NCBI GenBank assembly: GCA_014885115.2
Contig: WKLE02002997.1
Coordinates: forward strand, 1-43,872
Direction of reading: 5' to 3'
Source of the DNA: Asterionellopsis glacialis
Lineage: Eukaryota > Bacillariophyta > Plagiogrammaphyceae > Rhaphoneidales > Asterionellopsidaceae
DNA length: 43,872 bases
Of this stretch, positions 31,048 to 42,000 are shown in pieces. A model generated the notes under the pieces. The model saw only the letters and a list, made by a program, of their open reading frames with translations. It did no database searches and was not told the origin of the DNA. The translations under genes were made by a program, and so were the position numbers. Within the stretch, counting starts at the first letter, position 1; every line of letters begins with the position of its first letter.

Positions 31048-33640
31048 ATGCAAGAATAGGGCAAATTGTCTAGAAATATGCTTCCTGTGTTAATGAATTT
31101 TGACATTTTTGAGACATCTCTCCTGTCAGTGAAATTCTTACAATATGGCATGATATGCTGTCTTGTCTCAATAAGTAGTACTACCACCAAGACCATACTG
31201 TATCAAGATGATCTCTCTGGTACTAGATAGCATTCCAATGTCAACTTTTTCTAGAATATGATTAAGAAACACACCATGTACCTACCTAACTGTTTTTGTA
31301 TTGCTCTAGTTTAATCCATTACTTGAATACTCTTTTTATTTTAACAGTCAAAATTCTCCCCAACCTTCACTGAACAACACATTCCATTTAACAGATAATT
31401 TCTTAGATGACAATTGCAACTTGACAATATAATTAGCTTTTGTAGATTCAATCAAGTATGGTACACTTTGAGTAAAGTGAAGAAGTTGTTGTTATTGTTG
31501 CTGTATTTCAATTCTACAGTAGCAGATAAAGCTTTCATACCTTTATCTTTAACACTGCATTTACATGTTGTCCCAACTTTCATTCTTCAGAGCTGAGAAA
31601 GGAATGCAAGTTTTTTTCATTTGTTCCATTTTGGGTGTTGTTGGTGTGCTGAATGGAGTCTGGTAAGGGGTCAAATTTGTGGAACCCTCTATTTGTAATT
31701 ACTAGCCTGTTTGTCATCAACATAGTGACTGCTACTCTTGAGTGTTGTTGGTTTGCAAAATTAGCATGTAAAGTTATTTTTTTTAGAAATAAAATTTGGA
31801 TGTACCAATTTTTAATTTGACTTCCAAATATTGTTTGGATACAACTATGGTGACATAAGCAATACAAATATCTGGCTGGAGAGTTCTTAGTGCATTTTTA
31901 TTTTCTTATACTTCTTCAAAATTACAGAAAATCAAATTTAGAAAATAAAGAATAATTCAATAAGTTATGAGTATTTTTTGGATTTTTATCCTTCAAAATA
32001 AAAAATATTTATTGAGTTCTAGTACTAAAGAAGTGGGGCAGTAGATAATCTGTTGCATACTTTCATAATGGAGAAAGTGGACCAAGTCAACAAGAAACCT
32101 AAGAACAACCACATGTATCTTACTTGTTCATCATAGTAATTGCTTTTCCCCTGCATTCCATAACTGTAGAGAAAACTTCAGTTTTACCCATTTTATGAAC
32201 TCCTTTGTCATTCATGAGCCATGTTCCTGTCATGTTAGCAACATCTTCACCGCATTTCACAAGAATGCCATCTACCTCTCATTACTATAGTACTAATTGT
32301 TGGGATTCACAGGATACCCTGTGGGATTTACACTTTAATTTTTATCAAATGTCAAACCAGAATTATTGATAGAAAGAATACAGTAAGAATGAGTGAGCAC
32401 AAGATTAGAGCATCTCTCTTGGATTTTTAAAAGGAAGTGCCAAGACCACTAAGTGTAACTTGTTTAGAAATAATATAGTTTGTTATGAGAAAAGAGTAAA
32501 TATAGTATTGTTTTGTTGGGTAGTTTTAGATGCAGGTGGATAGCCAGAGGGATTGACAAAGCTTACTGGTATACTGATGATGTGGGACAATAGGAGGATC
32601 ATCAGCAAGGTGTACTAGTTGTTATTAACAATGATGGGGGAGTGTTGAGGGACTAATGAGATGAAGTTATTGTTCCTGTCTTTTCTCCTCCTCCTTGAAG
32701 CTCAAGCCTTGAGGATAATTGATTGTTCTCAGCCTCTTGATATTAGGAAAAGGAAGAAACTGAGTCTTCAAGGAGTGCAGTGATACTAAACTAGTTCATA
32801 AACAAATCATTTGATTGCTTGTGTGGTCTTCTTTATTGTAAGAATTGGGGTTAGAGATGGTGCAAGAAGATTTTTAGGAAGTCCTCCATGGTATTGCTGT
32901 TATTGATTGTTGAGATACAAAAGTGACTCCCTCATCTATAGATATTTGTGTGGATCATTTTCACATCTTTGATCTTACTAGGAATGGTTCCTGACTGCAA
33001 CCCATTGGAACAATGTACATACTAGGTGCAATATTGGACAATTTTGGCATACTAGGAGGATGATTACACCAGCACATAGTAGGTAAAACATGTATAAATG
33101 GGGGTTGACCAGTGTATATGGTTACTGTTGTAGATGGAGTGAGAGAAAGACTTCAAAAAGCATCTTTAAGTACACTCCTAGTACTCATCATTCACCTACC
33201 TGCTGTCTCTCATATGCTGTTTTTGACTAAGTCTAGGTTCTGTACTACACCAGAGAACAATAGCAGCCGGCCAGCAGTTGGTGGTGTCTTCTTTGGGTAA
33301 TCTCTTGTGGTCAACCCTTTGTTGATACTCATAAACTAATATTTCCCATTTCAATGCTACCCCCCAATTTTTATCAAATCATACTGCTAACAATAGTGTT
33401 TCATGTTTATTCTTTCATCATTTTGAATACATTATTGCTCTACTGCTTTTTCGCACTTTCACCACAAATCCTCCTTCCCCCTACAGTACTGTTCCTTATC
33501 ACATTTTTACCACATGCTATTTGATTGGATTTGACCCACTTAGCTCTCAAACAACGAATTCTCTGAAAAGTCAACATTGAGTTGTGACAAAAGAATCACA
33601 AGAATGGGATGCCACGGATGTTCTGGACAAACGGGCCACA
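31048..33640. other. CpG desert without genes
   Basis: About 2.6 kb with no supported ORF. From 31048 to 33440 I count only two CpGs. A GGGTTGACCA / TGGTCAACCC inverted pair (about 33104 and 33309) brackets 200 bases that include a weak 62-codon ORF. It is probably long-decayed repeat or gene sequence. Confidence 0.6.
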
Positions 33641-33782
33641 CACTCCCTAGCAATCGGTGAATGGAAGTGAGAACAGGTAAGACAGGACATACCGAATACC
33701 GGGAAAAATACTGGAAAAATACTGGAAAAAAGAGAAACAAAGCATTCTCTTATGAAGATTCTTGTACGATTGCTAGGGAGTG
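33641..33782. repeat. Short inverted-repeat unit with 16-bp perfect arms
   Basis: CACTCCCTAGCAATCG at 33641-33656 and its exact reverse complement at 33767-33782, with 110 bases between. That interval contains a three-copy ACTGGAAAAAT tandem repeat (33702-33731). It may be a tiny foldback or MITE-like element. Confidence 0.65.
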
Positions 33783-33805
33783 CGGTCTTAACCCAGGAAA
33801 GTAAG

Positions 33806-33922
33806 TACCAGTTGAGTTGGTCCTACCTTGCAAAAGTACCGGTATTAATACATACTTGATCCTATTCTTGGGGTCCTGCCAGTACCAGGTACGGTAGTCA
33901 GTCTACACAGGTACCTGTGTAC
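33806..33922. promoter_or_regulatory. GGTACC-type motif cluster upstream of EMC4
   Basis: Contains TTGGTCCTACC, AGTACCGGTATT, GGGTCCTGCCAGTACC, AGGTACGG, ACAGGTACCTGTGTACC. It lies 320-435 bases upstream of the EMC4 start. Nothing else is seen from 33923 to 34239. Confidence 0.6.
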
Positions 33923-34239
33923 CTTGCAGTGATACTAACTATTTCTACTGGACTGTCTGTCTCCAAAATGCAGCAGTTCTGCAGCCAAGCACACGATACC
34001 ACATCGTGCACGCAGTGGAACCCAAAAAACAAATCAACAACAGCGGAGGAGACACAAGCAACCAACTCGATCTGAACTTGTGAGACGAGCATTTGAAGAC
34101 GTCTTCTGTCCGACTCTTTTCAAATCGCTTCATCGCTTCCTAACCCTTACAAGATATTTGGGACAGCAAGTACTGTATAAACGGCAAAATACTCTCATTT
34201 TTCAGTAAATCCATAGTCTAACCACCAAACAACAAAAAA

Positions 34240-34776
34240 ATGACAATTTCAGGTGTTGATTTAGTATTAAAAGAAGGGAATGCTGGATATGATACAATTT
34301 TAAAATGTCCACCACCTTTAGGTATGAAAGCCTTACAAACACAAGAAAAACAAACATCAGGAAATTCAGGGACATTTGTGACAACAACCCAAAAACAAAA
34401 AGATGCCCTGGCAGCCAAGAAAAAAAATCGTGCACTTTCGATTGCAACTGGTCCGGGTAAACAAATTGCTATGAATGCCTTTATGATGTACATGTCAGGC
34501 AAATCCTTAAACATTTTTAGTATTTCTATTACAAGTATGGCAGTTTTGACACCTCTCTCATCTATAATGAGTATTCAAAAAACATTCAGTGCACTTGAAG
34601 ATATTGATTTACAAGTTCCCAAATTAATCTTTGTGGCATGTAATTTAGTTTGGTTAGGTCTAGGTTTATACAAAATGAGTTCCATGAGATTATTACCCAC
34701 AACAAGTGCTGACTGGACTGGATCCATTGTATGGAAGGAAATGATGGAAAGTAGTAGTATCCCACCGGTCATGTAA
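34240..34776 (+). CDS. EMC4: ER membrane protein complex subunit 4 (EMC4/TMEM85)
   Basis: A 178-residue protein matching the length and layout of EMC4. A polar cytosolic N-terminus with a PPP-LG block (24-28) leads to the conserved GPGKQIAMNAFMMYMSG at 71-87. Next come a hydrophobic region at about 88-112 (NIFSISITSMAVLTPLSSIM) and a second helix at about 127-147. The family signature MRLLPTTSADW at 149-159 resembles the SMGLLPTHASDW of animal EMC4. EMC is the ER insertase for tail-anchored proteins and for some multi-pass membrane proteins; EMC4 is one of its membrane subunits on the cytosolic side. Single exon, ATG after an A-run. Confidence is high because both signature blocks are present with correct spacing. 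Confidence 0.92.
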   Translation: MTISGVDLVLKEGNAGYDTILKCPPPLGMKALQTQEKQTSGNSGTFVTTTQKQKDALAAKKKNRALSIATGPGKQIAMNAFMMYMSGKSLNIFSISITSMAVLTPLSSIMSIQKTFSALEDIDLQVPKLIFVACNLVWLGLGLYKMSSMRLLPTTSADWTGSIVWKEMMESSSIPPVM

Positions 34777-35407
34777 GACATTGGTTCAATTTTAGTTTCT
34801 TTTTAGTGAGATTTTGCGGAAAGTACCTTTTTATTTTAACGACTGGATGGAAGAAGAATTTTGATGTGCACAAACATTATATACTCTTCATTTATCGGGG
34901 TAGTAGCGAGTCGTATCATAGAATTATACTGTATAGAAAAATATAAAGGAAACAAGGAATCAAATTTGTCTGTACTCTCTTTCACTTTTGAAATTCACCG
35001 AGTCGAAGGATGCGATTTAAAGATATGTTTGTTTTCCAATAACACTGTACTGGCACAATCGGTGCTGCGCAAGTGTTCTGTTTTGTTTATAGCTAAAAAC
35101 ATGGTTGAGCTTCAGATATGTGAACTCACGCAATGTGGAGATAACGGATGGCAGAGATCCAACCATATCCGTACCAATCTCTCTCGCACTCTCTAGAGTA
35201 GATATCAAAAGTCGATGATTTCAAATAAGCGTCAAAACTACTCGTAATTTATTTTTATTTTATTTCCCAAAAATGTCTCATGTGCTACGCACCATCTTCA
35301 ACATATTCTTTCTACCCCCAAACTAGAGATATTTTCGTGTTGATCGTGTTGAAACGATAACTAATGTGTTCTAGCAAATAGGACCGTACATTGATACTAT
35401 TGATCAC
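34777..35407. other. Convergent 3' intergenic region, no gene
   Basis: Lies between the 3' ends of EMC4 and the HMG-box gene. Only short unsupported ORFs occur. No GGTACC palindromes; single CTCTCTAGAG (about 35190) and AGGACCGTAC (about 35381) words are present. Confidence 0.6.
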
Positions 35408-37381
35408 CTACGATGTTGTTGGTGTGGAATACTCAGGAGTCACTGAGGCAGTCGTTTGATTCAAAGGAGGCGCAACAGCAGTAGTATTTGTACTTTGCTC
35501 ACAGTGATTGACATTCCAATTATTGATATCCTGACGACGACGACGATGGTTCGTAGAAATTGGATCAGGATAAGGAAGAAGAGGTTTAGTTGCATTGTAA
35601 TGTGGCACAGGTAGCACATGCGCAGTGCATGTAGTTGAATGTGTTGGTTTCATCAGGCCTTGTTGCTTTTGCTGGTCCTGATGGTTCTGTGAGATATTTG
35701 TCTTTGGCATCAACACATTATTATATTGAGGGTGGGAATAAGAGGATGTATTGTTCCGTTGACTACCTGGAAAAGGCATGCTATTTTGAGTTCCTGCTGT
35801 TGCAGCGTATTGAATCGGGGTGCTAGCATAATTGTGCTGAGCCAATGGTCGCTGCAGCGATTTTGTGCTTGAATCACAACTCTTGTTGTGATGATTCTCC
35901 TTGTTGAAAGGCCGCCGATGAAAATTATGTGACTGCTGCAAAGAGTACTGTTGAGGTTGTTCTTGTTGTTGGTATTGCATATACGATGCCATCCAATTAT
36001 TAGAATTGACCAAAAATTGCTGTTGTGCTTGTGCTTGCATGTCGGATAATGACATATCATTATTGTTATGATGATTCGGAGAGCAAGTACGTGTCACAAG
36101 CATACTAGTAGTCGATGGTGATAATGACCTATCTTCTTTTAGTTGCTGTTGGTAACGAAAAACATCCATAGATAAAGCTTCTGTCTGCATCTGTATCATA
36201 CGAGCATTGGTAGCATCTGTTACTATGCGCTTATTTTCCTCGTAGGCCTTCGTTTCTACATGGAATCGTTCCTTGTCTAATGCTGCACGGAATTCATATT
36301 GCTCTTTTGCACGAACATCGATATTGTTCCATTTATTTGCAATAATTTTCATAATGGCTGGTAAATGATTCTGCATTTTCTTTTTCTCATCATGGTTGTC
36401 GTTGTTGGGAGGACAAGCACTGCCTTGGTTTTTGCCTCTGTTTGAATCTTTGGTTTCCTTGTTTTCTTCTTCCTTGTTACTGTTGTTTCGTTCAATATTA
36501 CTTTCGACGGTGCCATTGGCATCAGCAACAGCAGGTTCAGCTGTCGCAGAAGTAGTGATGGTGTTATCGTTTTCAGCTAATATGTCTTCCACGACTGTGG
36601 TAGAAGTGTTGTCTTCGTCGTCATCATCATTGGTGTTACCTATGCCCACCATGGAAGTTTTACGGTCCATTTCCAAAACTTCTTCTCGTGTAGATTTGTA
36701 TTGATCAGACGAAAAGAACTGAAAAGCTGTACGAGGTCTCTTTGGTGCTTCCTTGTCTTTCTTTTTACGATAAATCTTTCTTTTGCTTGGTCTTTTCCCT
36801 GTCGTCGTGGCCTTGCTTTTTTTCGCTATATCGGCGGCGGCATTGGTGCCATTATGACTGGCAGTATTCATCGGGACAATGTTGGAATGTGGTATTGTTC
36901 TATGTAAAGAACCATTCCATGATGACAAGGCCTTGTCAGTACTCTGTGGAGGCATTGAATGTAATGAGCTTTGGACTTGTGCAAAGGCAGGAAGACTTTC
37001 AGATGGTAGAATTGGTGCATTTGGAGCGCCGCCATCGGCACAAATTGCGGCGAGGATATTCTTTTCCATTATTTCTTGAGGTGTCATTGTAGTTATGGTT
37101 GATGGTGATTCCATTCTATCTACAGGAAGAGACATTGTTGCCATGGTGGTGTTACTAGCAGTCGGTGTTTGATCGTTGCACATCATCGTAGAATTAGCCA
37201 TGAATTGAGGTCGGTGATTCATGGAGCTGCTACTGGGAGAAGGAGAACTCATTTTCGTCGGGTTCGATTGGAAGTGAATAGAAGTAATGAAATCCACGTG
37301 TGCCTTATTTGTTAACTTTTTCGTCGCCGCTTTTGCGGGCTTTTCAAGGATTATTGAGGGAGATTCGTGCCGTAGAAACAT
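35408..37381 (-). CDS. HMG-box protein with a split HMG domain
   Basis: A 657-residue ORF. The second in-frame ATG (37252, residue 44, MSSPSP) has the better A-rich context and may be the true start. After a Ser/Thr/Met-rich N-terminus comes a strongly basic stretch, KRPSKRKIYRKKKDK (196-210), likely a nuclear localisation signal. It is followed by KEAPKRPRTAFQFFSSDQ (210-226), the start of an HMG box. The rest of the box, LPAIMKIIANKWNNI...EQYEFRAALDKERF, sits at 340-373. Between them is an insertion of about 100 residues, rich in Asp, Glu, Asn, Thr and Lys. HMG boxes bend DNA as chromatin or transcription factors; here helix 1 and helix 2 are separated. The C-terminal 270 residues are Gln/His/Asn-rich. 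No in-phase intron with good signals was found for the insertion. Promoter-type motifs lie about 535-665 bases upstream. Confidence 0.85.
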   Translation of the reverse strand: MFLRHESPSIILEKPAKAATKKLTNKAHVDFITSIHFQSNPTKMSSPSPSSSSMNHRPQFMANSTMMCNDQTPTASNTTMATMSLPVDRMESPSTITTMTPQEIMEKNILAAICADGGAPNAPILPSESLPAFAQVQSSLHSMPPQSTDKALSSWNGSLHRTIPHSNIVPMNTASHNGTNAAADIAKKSKATTTGKRPSKRKIYRKKKDKEAPKRPRTAFQFFSSDQYKSTREEVLEMDRKTSMVGIGNTNDDDDEDNTSTTVVEDILAENDNTITTSATAEPAVADANGTVESNIERNNSNKEEENKETKDSNRGKNQGSACPPNNDNHDEKKKMQNHLPAIMKIIANKWNNIDVRAKEQYEFRAALDKERFHVETKAYEENKRIVTDATNARMIQMQTEALSMDVFRYQQQLKEDRSLSPSTTSMLVTRTCSPNHHNNNDMSLSDMQAQAQQQFLVNSNNWMASYMQYQQQEQPQQYSLQQSHNFHRRPFNKENHHNKSCDSSTKSLQRPLAQHNYASTPIQYAATAGTQNSMPFPGSQRNNTSSYSHPQYNNVLMPKTNISQNHQDQQKQQGLMKPTHSTTCTAHVLPVPHYNATKPLLPYPDPISTNHRRRRQDINNWNVNHCEQSTNTTAVAPPLNQTTASVTPEYSTPTTS

Positions 37382-39096
37382 GACACATCACCGCCGCCAT
37401 CTCATTTTTATTAAAACAAATGCCGCCGCCGTCCATCCCGTGCGTCGGTACTCCGTACCAAACGCCATTCCATGCTAGAGAGACATGGCGCGCTTCTCAC
37501 TCCTCTGAAGTTATTAGTGGGCATGACTGGCTTGTTGTTTCAAACTAAAATCGGAAGGAGAAGTGTTTTCGAAGTTCGGAGAAATAAAATCAACCATTAT
37601 ACATGTATTCAGACATGAATATCATAATTAATAGTTGATTCTACGTAAAAAATACCAGTACCAAAAATTGTGAGGCATAGAAAAGCCTCATAAAAAATCT
37701 TTCAAGATTTCGTACTCCTGTCTCAAACTTTTATCACGAAGAAAAAAGGTAAGGTTCCAAGTTCCTCTCACCATTGTGCAGAGCGACTTTTTCAACTTTT
37801 TTTGGCATGTCTGCGCCATCACATCTCCCGAAAAATTCTGAAATTGATAGTAATAGCGCTTCGTATGTACTACGAGACACATACATATACTGTATATAAC
37901 ATACAAAAGACACCGTACCAGGTACATGTATTCACGTACCTGGTACGCTACGTACCAGGTACTCCCTACGTCCGTGCGTAACGCACCGGTACAGTGAAAG
38001 GATAGAACCTGGTACTGTACCAGGTACAGGTAATTGTACCAGTCGTATTTCCTCGTTGAAAAAGTACTGAATTGTTTATATACTAGAGTACCTGTACGTG
38101 AAAGTGGATTACATCGACGAGAGAGTCAGAGACGAAAGAGCGGAATCACGAGAAATTCCTTTCGTCTCGTCTCCTCCATCAAGTCGTCTTGCAAGAAAAC
38201 GGAAAGAAACAGCACGAGCGAAGACGTCGTTCGTGTGATCAGACATCTCTCTGCTGTAGAATACGTACTGAAGCCTACTGCATCGCAGCACACGGCTCGG
38301 TGAAGGCGTTGTATTCGACCTTCCTTCGGTCTCCTTTCATCAAACCAATGTACGTAAGGTATTGTCAACACCATGATGGAACCATCTCCATCGTCGAAAT
38401 GCTCATGGTTACGACAGCGCGATCGTCAATGGCACTTGATGGTTGACATCATTTCCAGTACTGCGGAATACGTAGAATCCACGTAGAGAGCATTTTTCTT
38501 CTTGGAGGATTCCGTCAATCGAGCATGCCTACCGTACACATGTACGAAGCATCACGTACGATTCACCTCATCCATCTGGCTCGGTGTGTGTGTTTTCTGC
38601 CCAAGAGCCGTCGTACCAAGCAAGCACGAATGTGAAATACGTTGAACGGGAATGGAGTTCTTTCAAATGGCAATGTGAAATATCGATCATTGTAATGTGA
38701 ATTGCTTTCCTAACTTCAATGAAATGCGTATGAGTGTCTGCATGGTTCAATGTGACTTGGACATCATTTTGTTTTATTTTCGTTGCTCATTTTTCCATAT
38801 TTGGAGGACCCTCATTTTTTCTTAGAAAGCACTGAGAAGAACAAATCGACACAAGACTCAAAACATGCTGTTCTCACACATTCGTTATCTTTTGGTTGAT
38901 TTCTCTTACATTATTTTATTTCGGATTATACAGAAATAAAGAATTTTGTATAGTGACGGGAGGGGATTTCTATGATACTGATACCGAAACAATAATTTTG
39001 GGTGGTTCACACAAAAAAATATATCAGCAATCTGTAAGTGCTGAATATAGCGTTATTATCTTGTGAAGGAAGACGAAGAAAATAGTAAGTTGAAGT
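37382..39096. promoter_or_regulatory. Divergent intergenic region with a GGTACC cluster at 37916-38044
   Basis: The cluster contains CCGTACCAGGTACATG, GTACCTGGTACGC, CGTACCAGGTACTCC, CACCGGTAC and CTGTACCAGGTACAGG. It is the second densest in the window. It lies between the HMG-box gene (start 37381, minus) and the acetyltransferase gene (start 39097, plus). Short ORFs across 38030-38750 show no domain and are left out. Confidence 0.6.
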
Positions 39097-42000
39097 ATGC
39101 AAAGTGCTCCACCACAGCCTTTGGCACCACCTGGTGTTCCTCCACAGCAACAAATGGCACCAGCACCTGCTCTGCCACAACAAACGGCTCCTGTTCCTGC
39201 ACCTGCTGCTGTGAATACTAACAACACTAATCATGCAAACACATCAACAACTCCAACAGCTGCACCGGCACCTGTAGGTGGAAGGATATCAATGCCCCCG
39301 GCAACAACCATGAGTGTACCTAATCCTGTTCCAGCACCTGCTGCACCTGCTCCAGCTCCTGTTACAACAAATAATGTTCAGCCCGCGCAGCAACTGCAGC
39401 AACAGACAATTTTACCATCTGCACCACAAATGCCTCAAGCTGGACCTGTACCAGCACCGGCACCAATTACTGCTCCTGCTCCAATTGCATCCCAACCACC
39501 TCAAATGCGGATACCGGCACCTGCACCACAACCTCCAGCTCCTGCGCCAGCTCAACCACAGCAGCAGCAGCCACCACAACAGTATCAACAGCAACAAACG
39601 CAGCAGCAGTATAGAGCTCCTGCTCCAGCACAACAGCAACCGCAGCAGCAGCGTCAACAACAATATCAACAGCAGCAACCACAGCAGGCGCAGTATCAGC
39701 AACCTGCACAGCATCAGCAACGACCCGCGCAGCAGCAACCTCAGCAGCAAACACAATACCAACAGCAACAACCTCAACAGCAGCAGCAGGTTATCCACAC
39801 GCAACAAACTATACAACAACCACAGCGACAAGCACCACAACAAACCCATTATCCTCATCAAGGATTGAATGGTGGGTGGCAAAGTGACCGAGATGTTCAA
39901 GAACGGCGAAACATGATCTCTAAAATGTAAGTTATATTTTACAGCTCACGCCATGTGATTTGGGTCACGCTCAGCTACGGAGCTTAGTCAGAAGTCCCTT
40001 TTTTTGTACTATCCTTCTTCTTAATTTTTTTTTTCAAACCGTTATCGATGAACCCTCAGTGTACGTCTTTTGCAGCAACGGAAACCAAATGCTCCACAGG
40101 AATGGTTGAAGAAACTCCCCCAAATGGCAAAGCGATTAGAAGAGTCCTTGTATAGGTCAGCAAAATCATTTGACGAATATAATGACGCGAATACTTTAAA
40201 GCAGCGGCTTCAGCAGTTGGCGGTAAATATTGGCAACAAGACCAAAAGACTCGCTGCACAACAGCAAAAGGCTAAACAGCAGCAGCAGCAGCAGCAACAG
40301 CAACAACCTCCACAGCAACAATACCAGGTTCAACAGCCACAGTACCAACAGCAGCAGCAACAACAACCTCAACAGCAACAGTACCAAGCCCAACCTCAAC
40401 AGCAACAACCTCAACCTCAACAACAGCTTTTACAACCCCAAGGACAACCAGTCCAAGCCACGCCTCAAGTGGTGGCACCAAATATGCAATCTATGCAGCA
40501 GCAGCAACAACCGCAACAGCAGCCTTTGCAACAACCGCAGATTAGCCAAGCACCAGCTCAGGCGGCGCCAGCAGCACCGCATCGGCAAATGGTAAACATG
40601 TCGGATATCAATCCGATCATGGGGGGATCAGCTCCACCGCAGCAACAAGTAGTAACTAGTGTTCAACAGCCCCCTGCACCAGGACCGTCAACAACAATGC
40701 CTCCTGCACCACCACCTCCACAGCATCAGCAGCTTAATCAAAGCCTTATCAAGGGGTTCCAATCGCAGCCTGTTTCGAATCCAGCTCCGGCACCAGCTAT
40801 ACCCCAAGGGACAGCAGTCCAGCCAGCACCAACCAGTTCGTCAACAGCAGCAACAGGGTCAGGTTCTTCTTCGAGACACATTTCGGATCGTCAACAGGTA
40901 TTGCGACATCAACAACAACGATTGTTACTTTTACGTCATGCTGCAAAGTGTCAACATGATGATGGACGATGTCCAGTGACACCGCACTGCTCAGGGATGA
41001 AGCGATTGTGGAAGCACATCGCTGAGTGTAAAGATCAAAAATGCCTTGTACCGCATTGTGTAAGTTCGCGATATGTTTTGAGTCACTATCATCGATGTAA
41101 GGACGTAAGGTGTCCCGTGTGTGGTCCTGTAAGAGAAGCGATCCATCGTAGTCACGAAAAGCAGAAGCAAATGCAAGCGCTAAAGGCAAGACATCAGCAA
41201 GCTGTCAAACAGCAGAATTTGCCGCAGGCTCAACAGCAGCCGACGCAGCAGCCACAAGCCCGTACCGCCGCACCACCTGCCGCAGGGCCAGCTCCGTCAA
41301 GTGCCTTGATGCAACCTGCACAGCCAGGACAAGTTGTGTCTTCAGAGCCTCCACCCAAGCGACGAAAACCAAACGTTCCCGGAGCTCCTGTTCCAGTTAC
41401 GTATCAACAACAGCCTGTGCAGCAACGACAACAAAGTGGTCAACCGATATTGCAGCAAAGACCTCCTGCTCAACAAACGGCTCATGGTGTGCCTCCAAAG
41501 CCAGGTGCTATTCCCACACAACCTTTAAATCCCAACGTCAAAGCAGGGTATGTCTACAGCCATCCACCAGCAGCGCAAACACAGGCACAAGCACAAGTAC
41601 CTGGTGCTGCAGCTCCTGGACCTGCGCGTCCGGCTGTGCCACCTGCAGGTGGTGTTCCGGGTATTGCCTATTCCAACGGACAAGTCATTATGCCCAAGCA
41701 CACTGGTCCTAAACCGCAGGAAGATCACACATTGATTAATTGTTTTTCAATTGAACAGATTGAAACTCATATCGAATCATTGAATAAGGGATTACAGTTG
41801 AATCCGCAAAGGCTGAAGACGAAATGTCTTGAAGTGCACAAGGTCCTACAATCTCATCAACATGCATGGGTTTTCAATACTCCTGTTGATCCAGTAGAGC
41901 TCGGGTTACCAGATTACTTTGAAGTTATCAAACGCCCTATGGATCTCGGAACAATCAAGAAACGTTTAGAAAATGGTTGTTACCACAGTATAGAGGACTA

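Noticed and set aside
33112..33300. 62-codon ORF in the CpG desert
   Set aside because: No recognisable domain. It lies between a short inverted-repeat pair in decayed sequence; chance ORF is more likely.
36360..36690. HMG-box insertion as a retained intron
   Set aside because: The stretch is open in frame for about 100 codons, and I found no pair of good GT-AG signals that would remove it and keep the frame. Still worth testing with RNA-seq.
39412..39900. Long Leu-rich or Ala/Val-rich ORFs on the minus strand opposite the acetyltransferase
   Set aside because: They are antisense readings of CAG/CAA/GCA-rich polyglutamine and Pro/Ala coding DNA and have no independent support. The same applies to 40196-40423 and 40272-40481.
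40070..40075. Acceptor at TTGCAG (40074-40075) for acetyltransferase intron 1
   Set aside because: It breaks the reading frame from exon 1. The CTCAG acceptor at 40057-40059 keeps the frame and completes the KIX-like segment.
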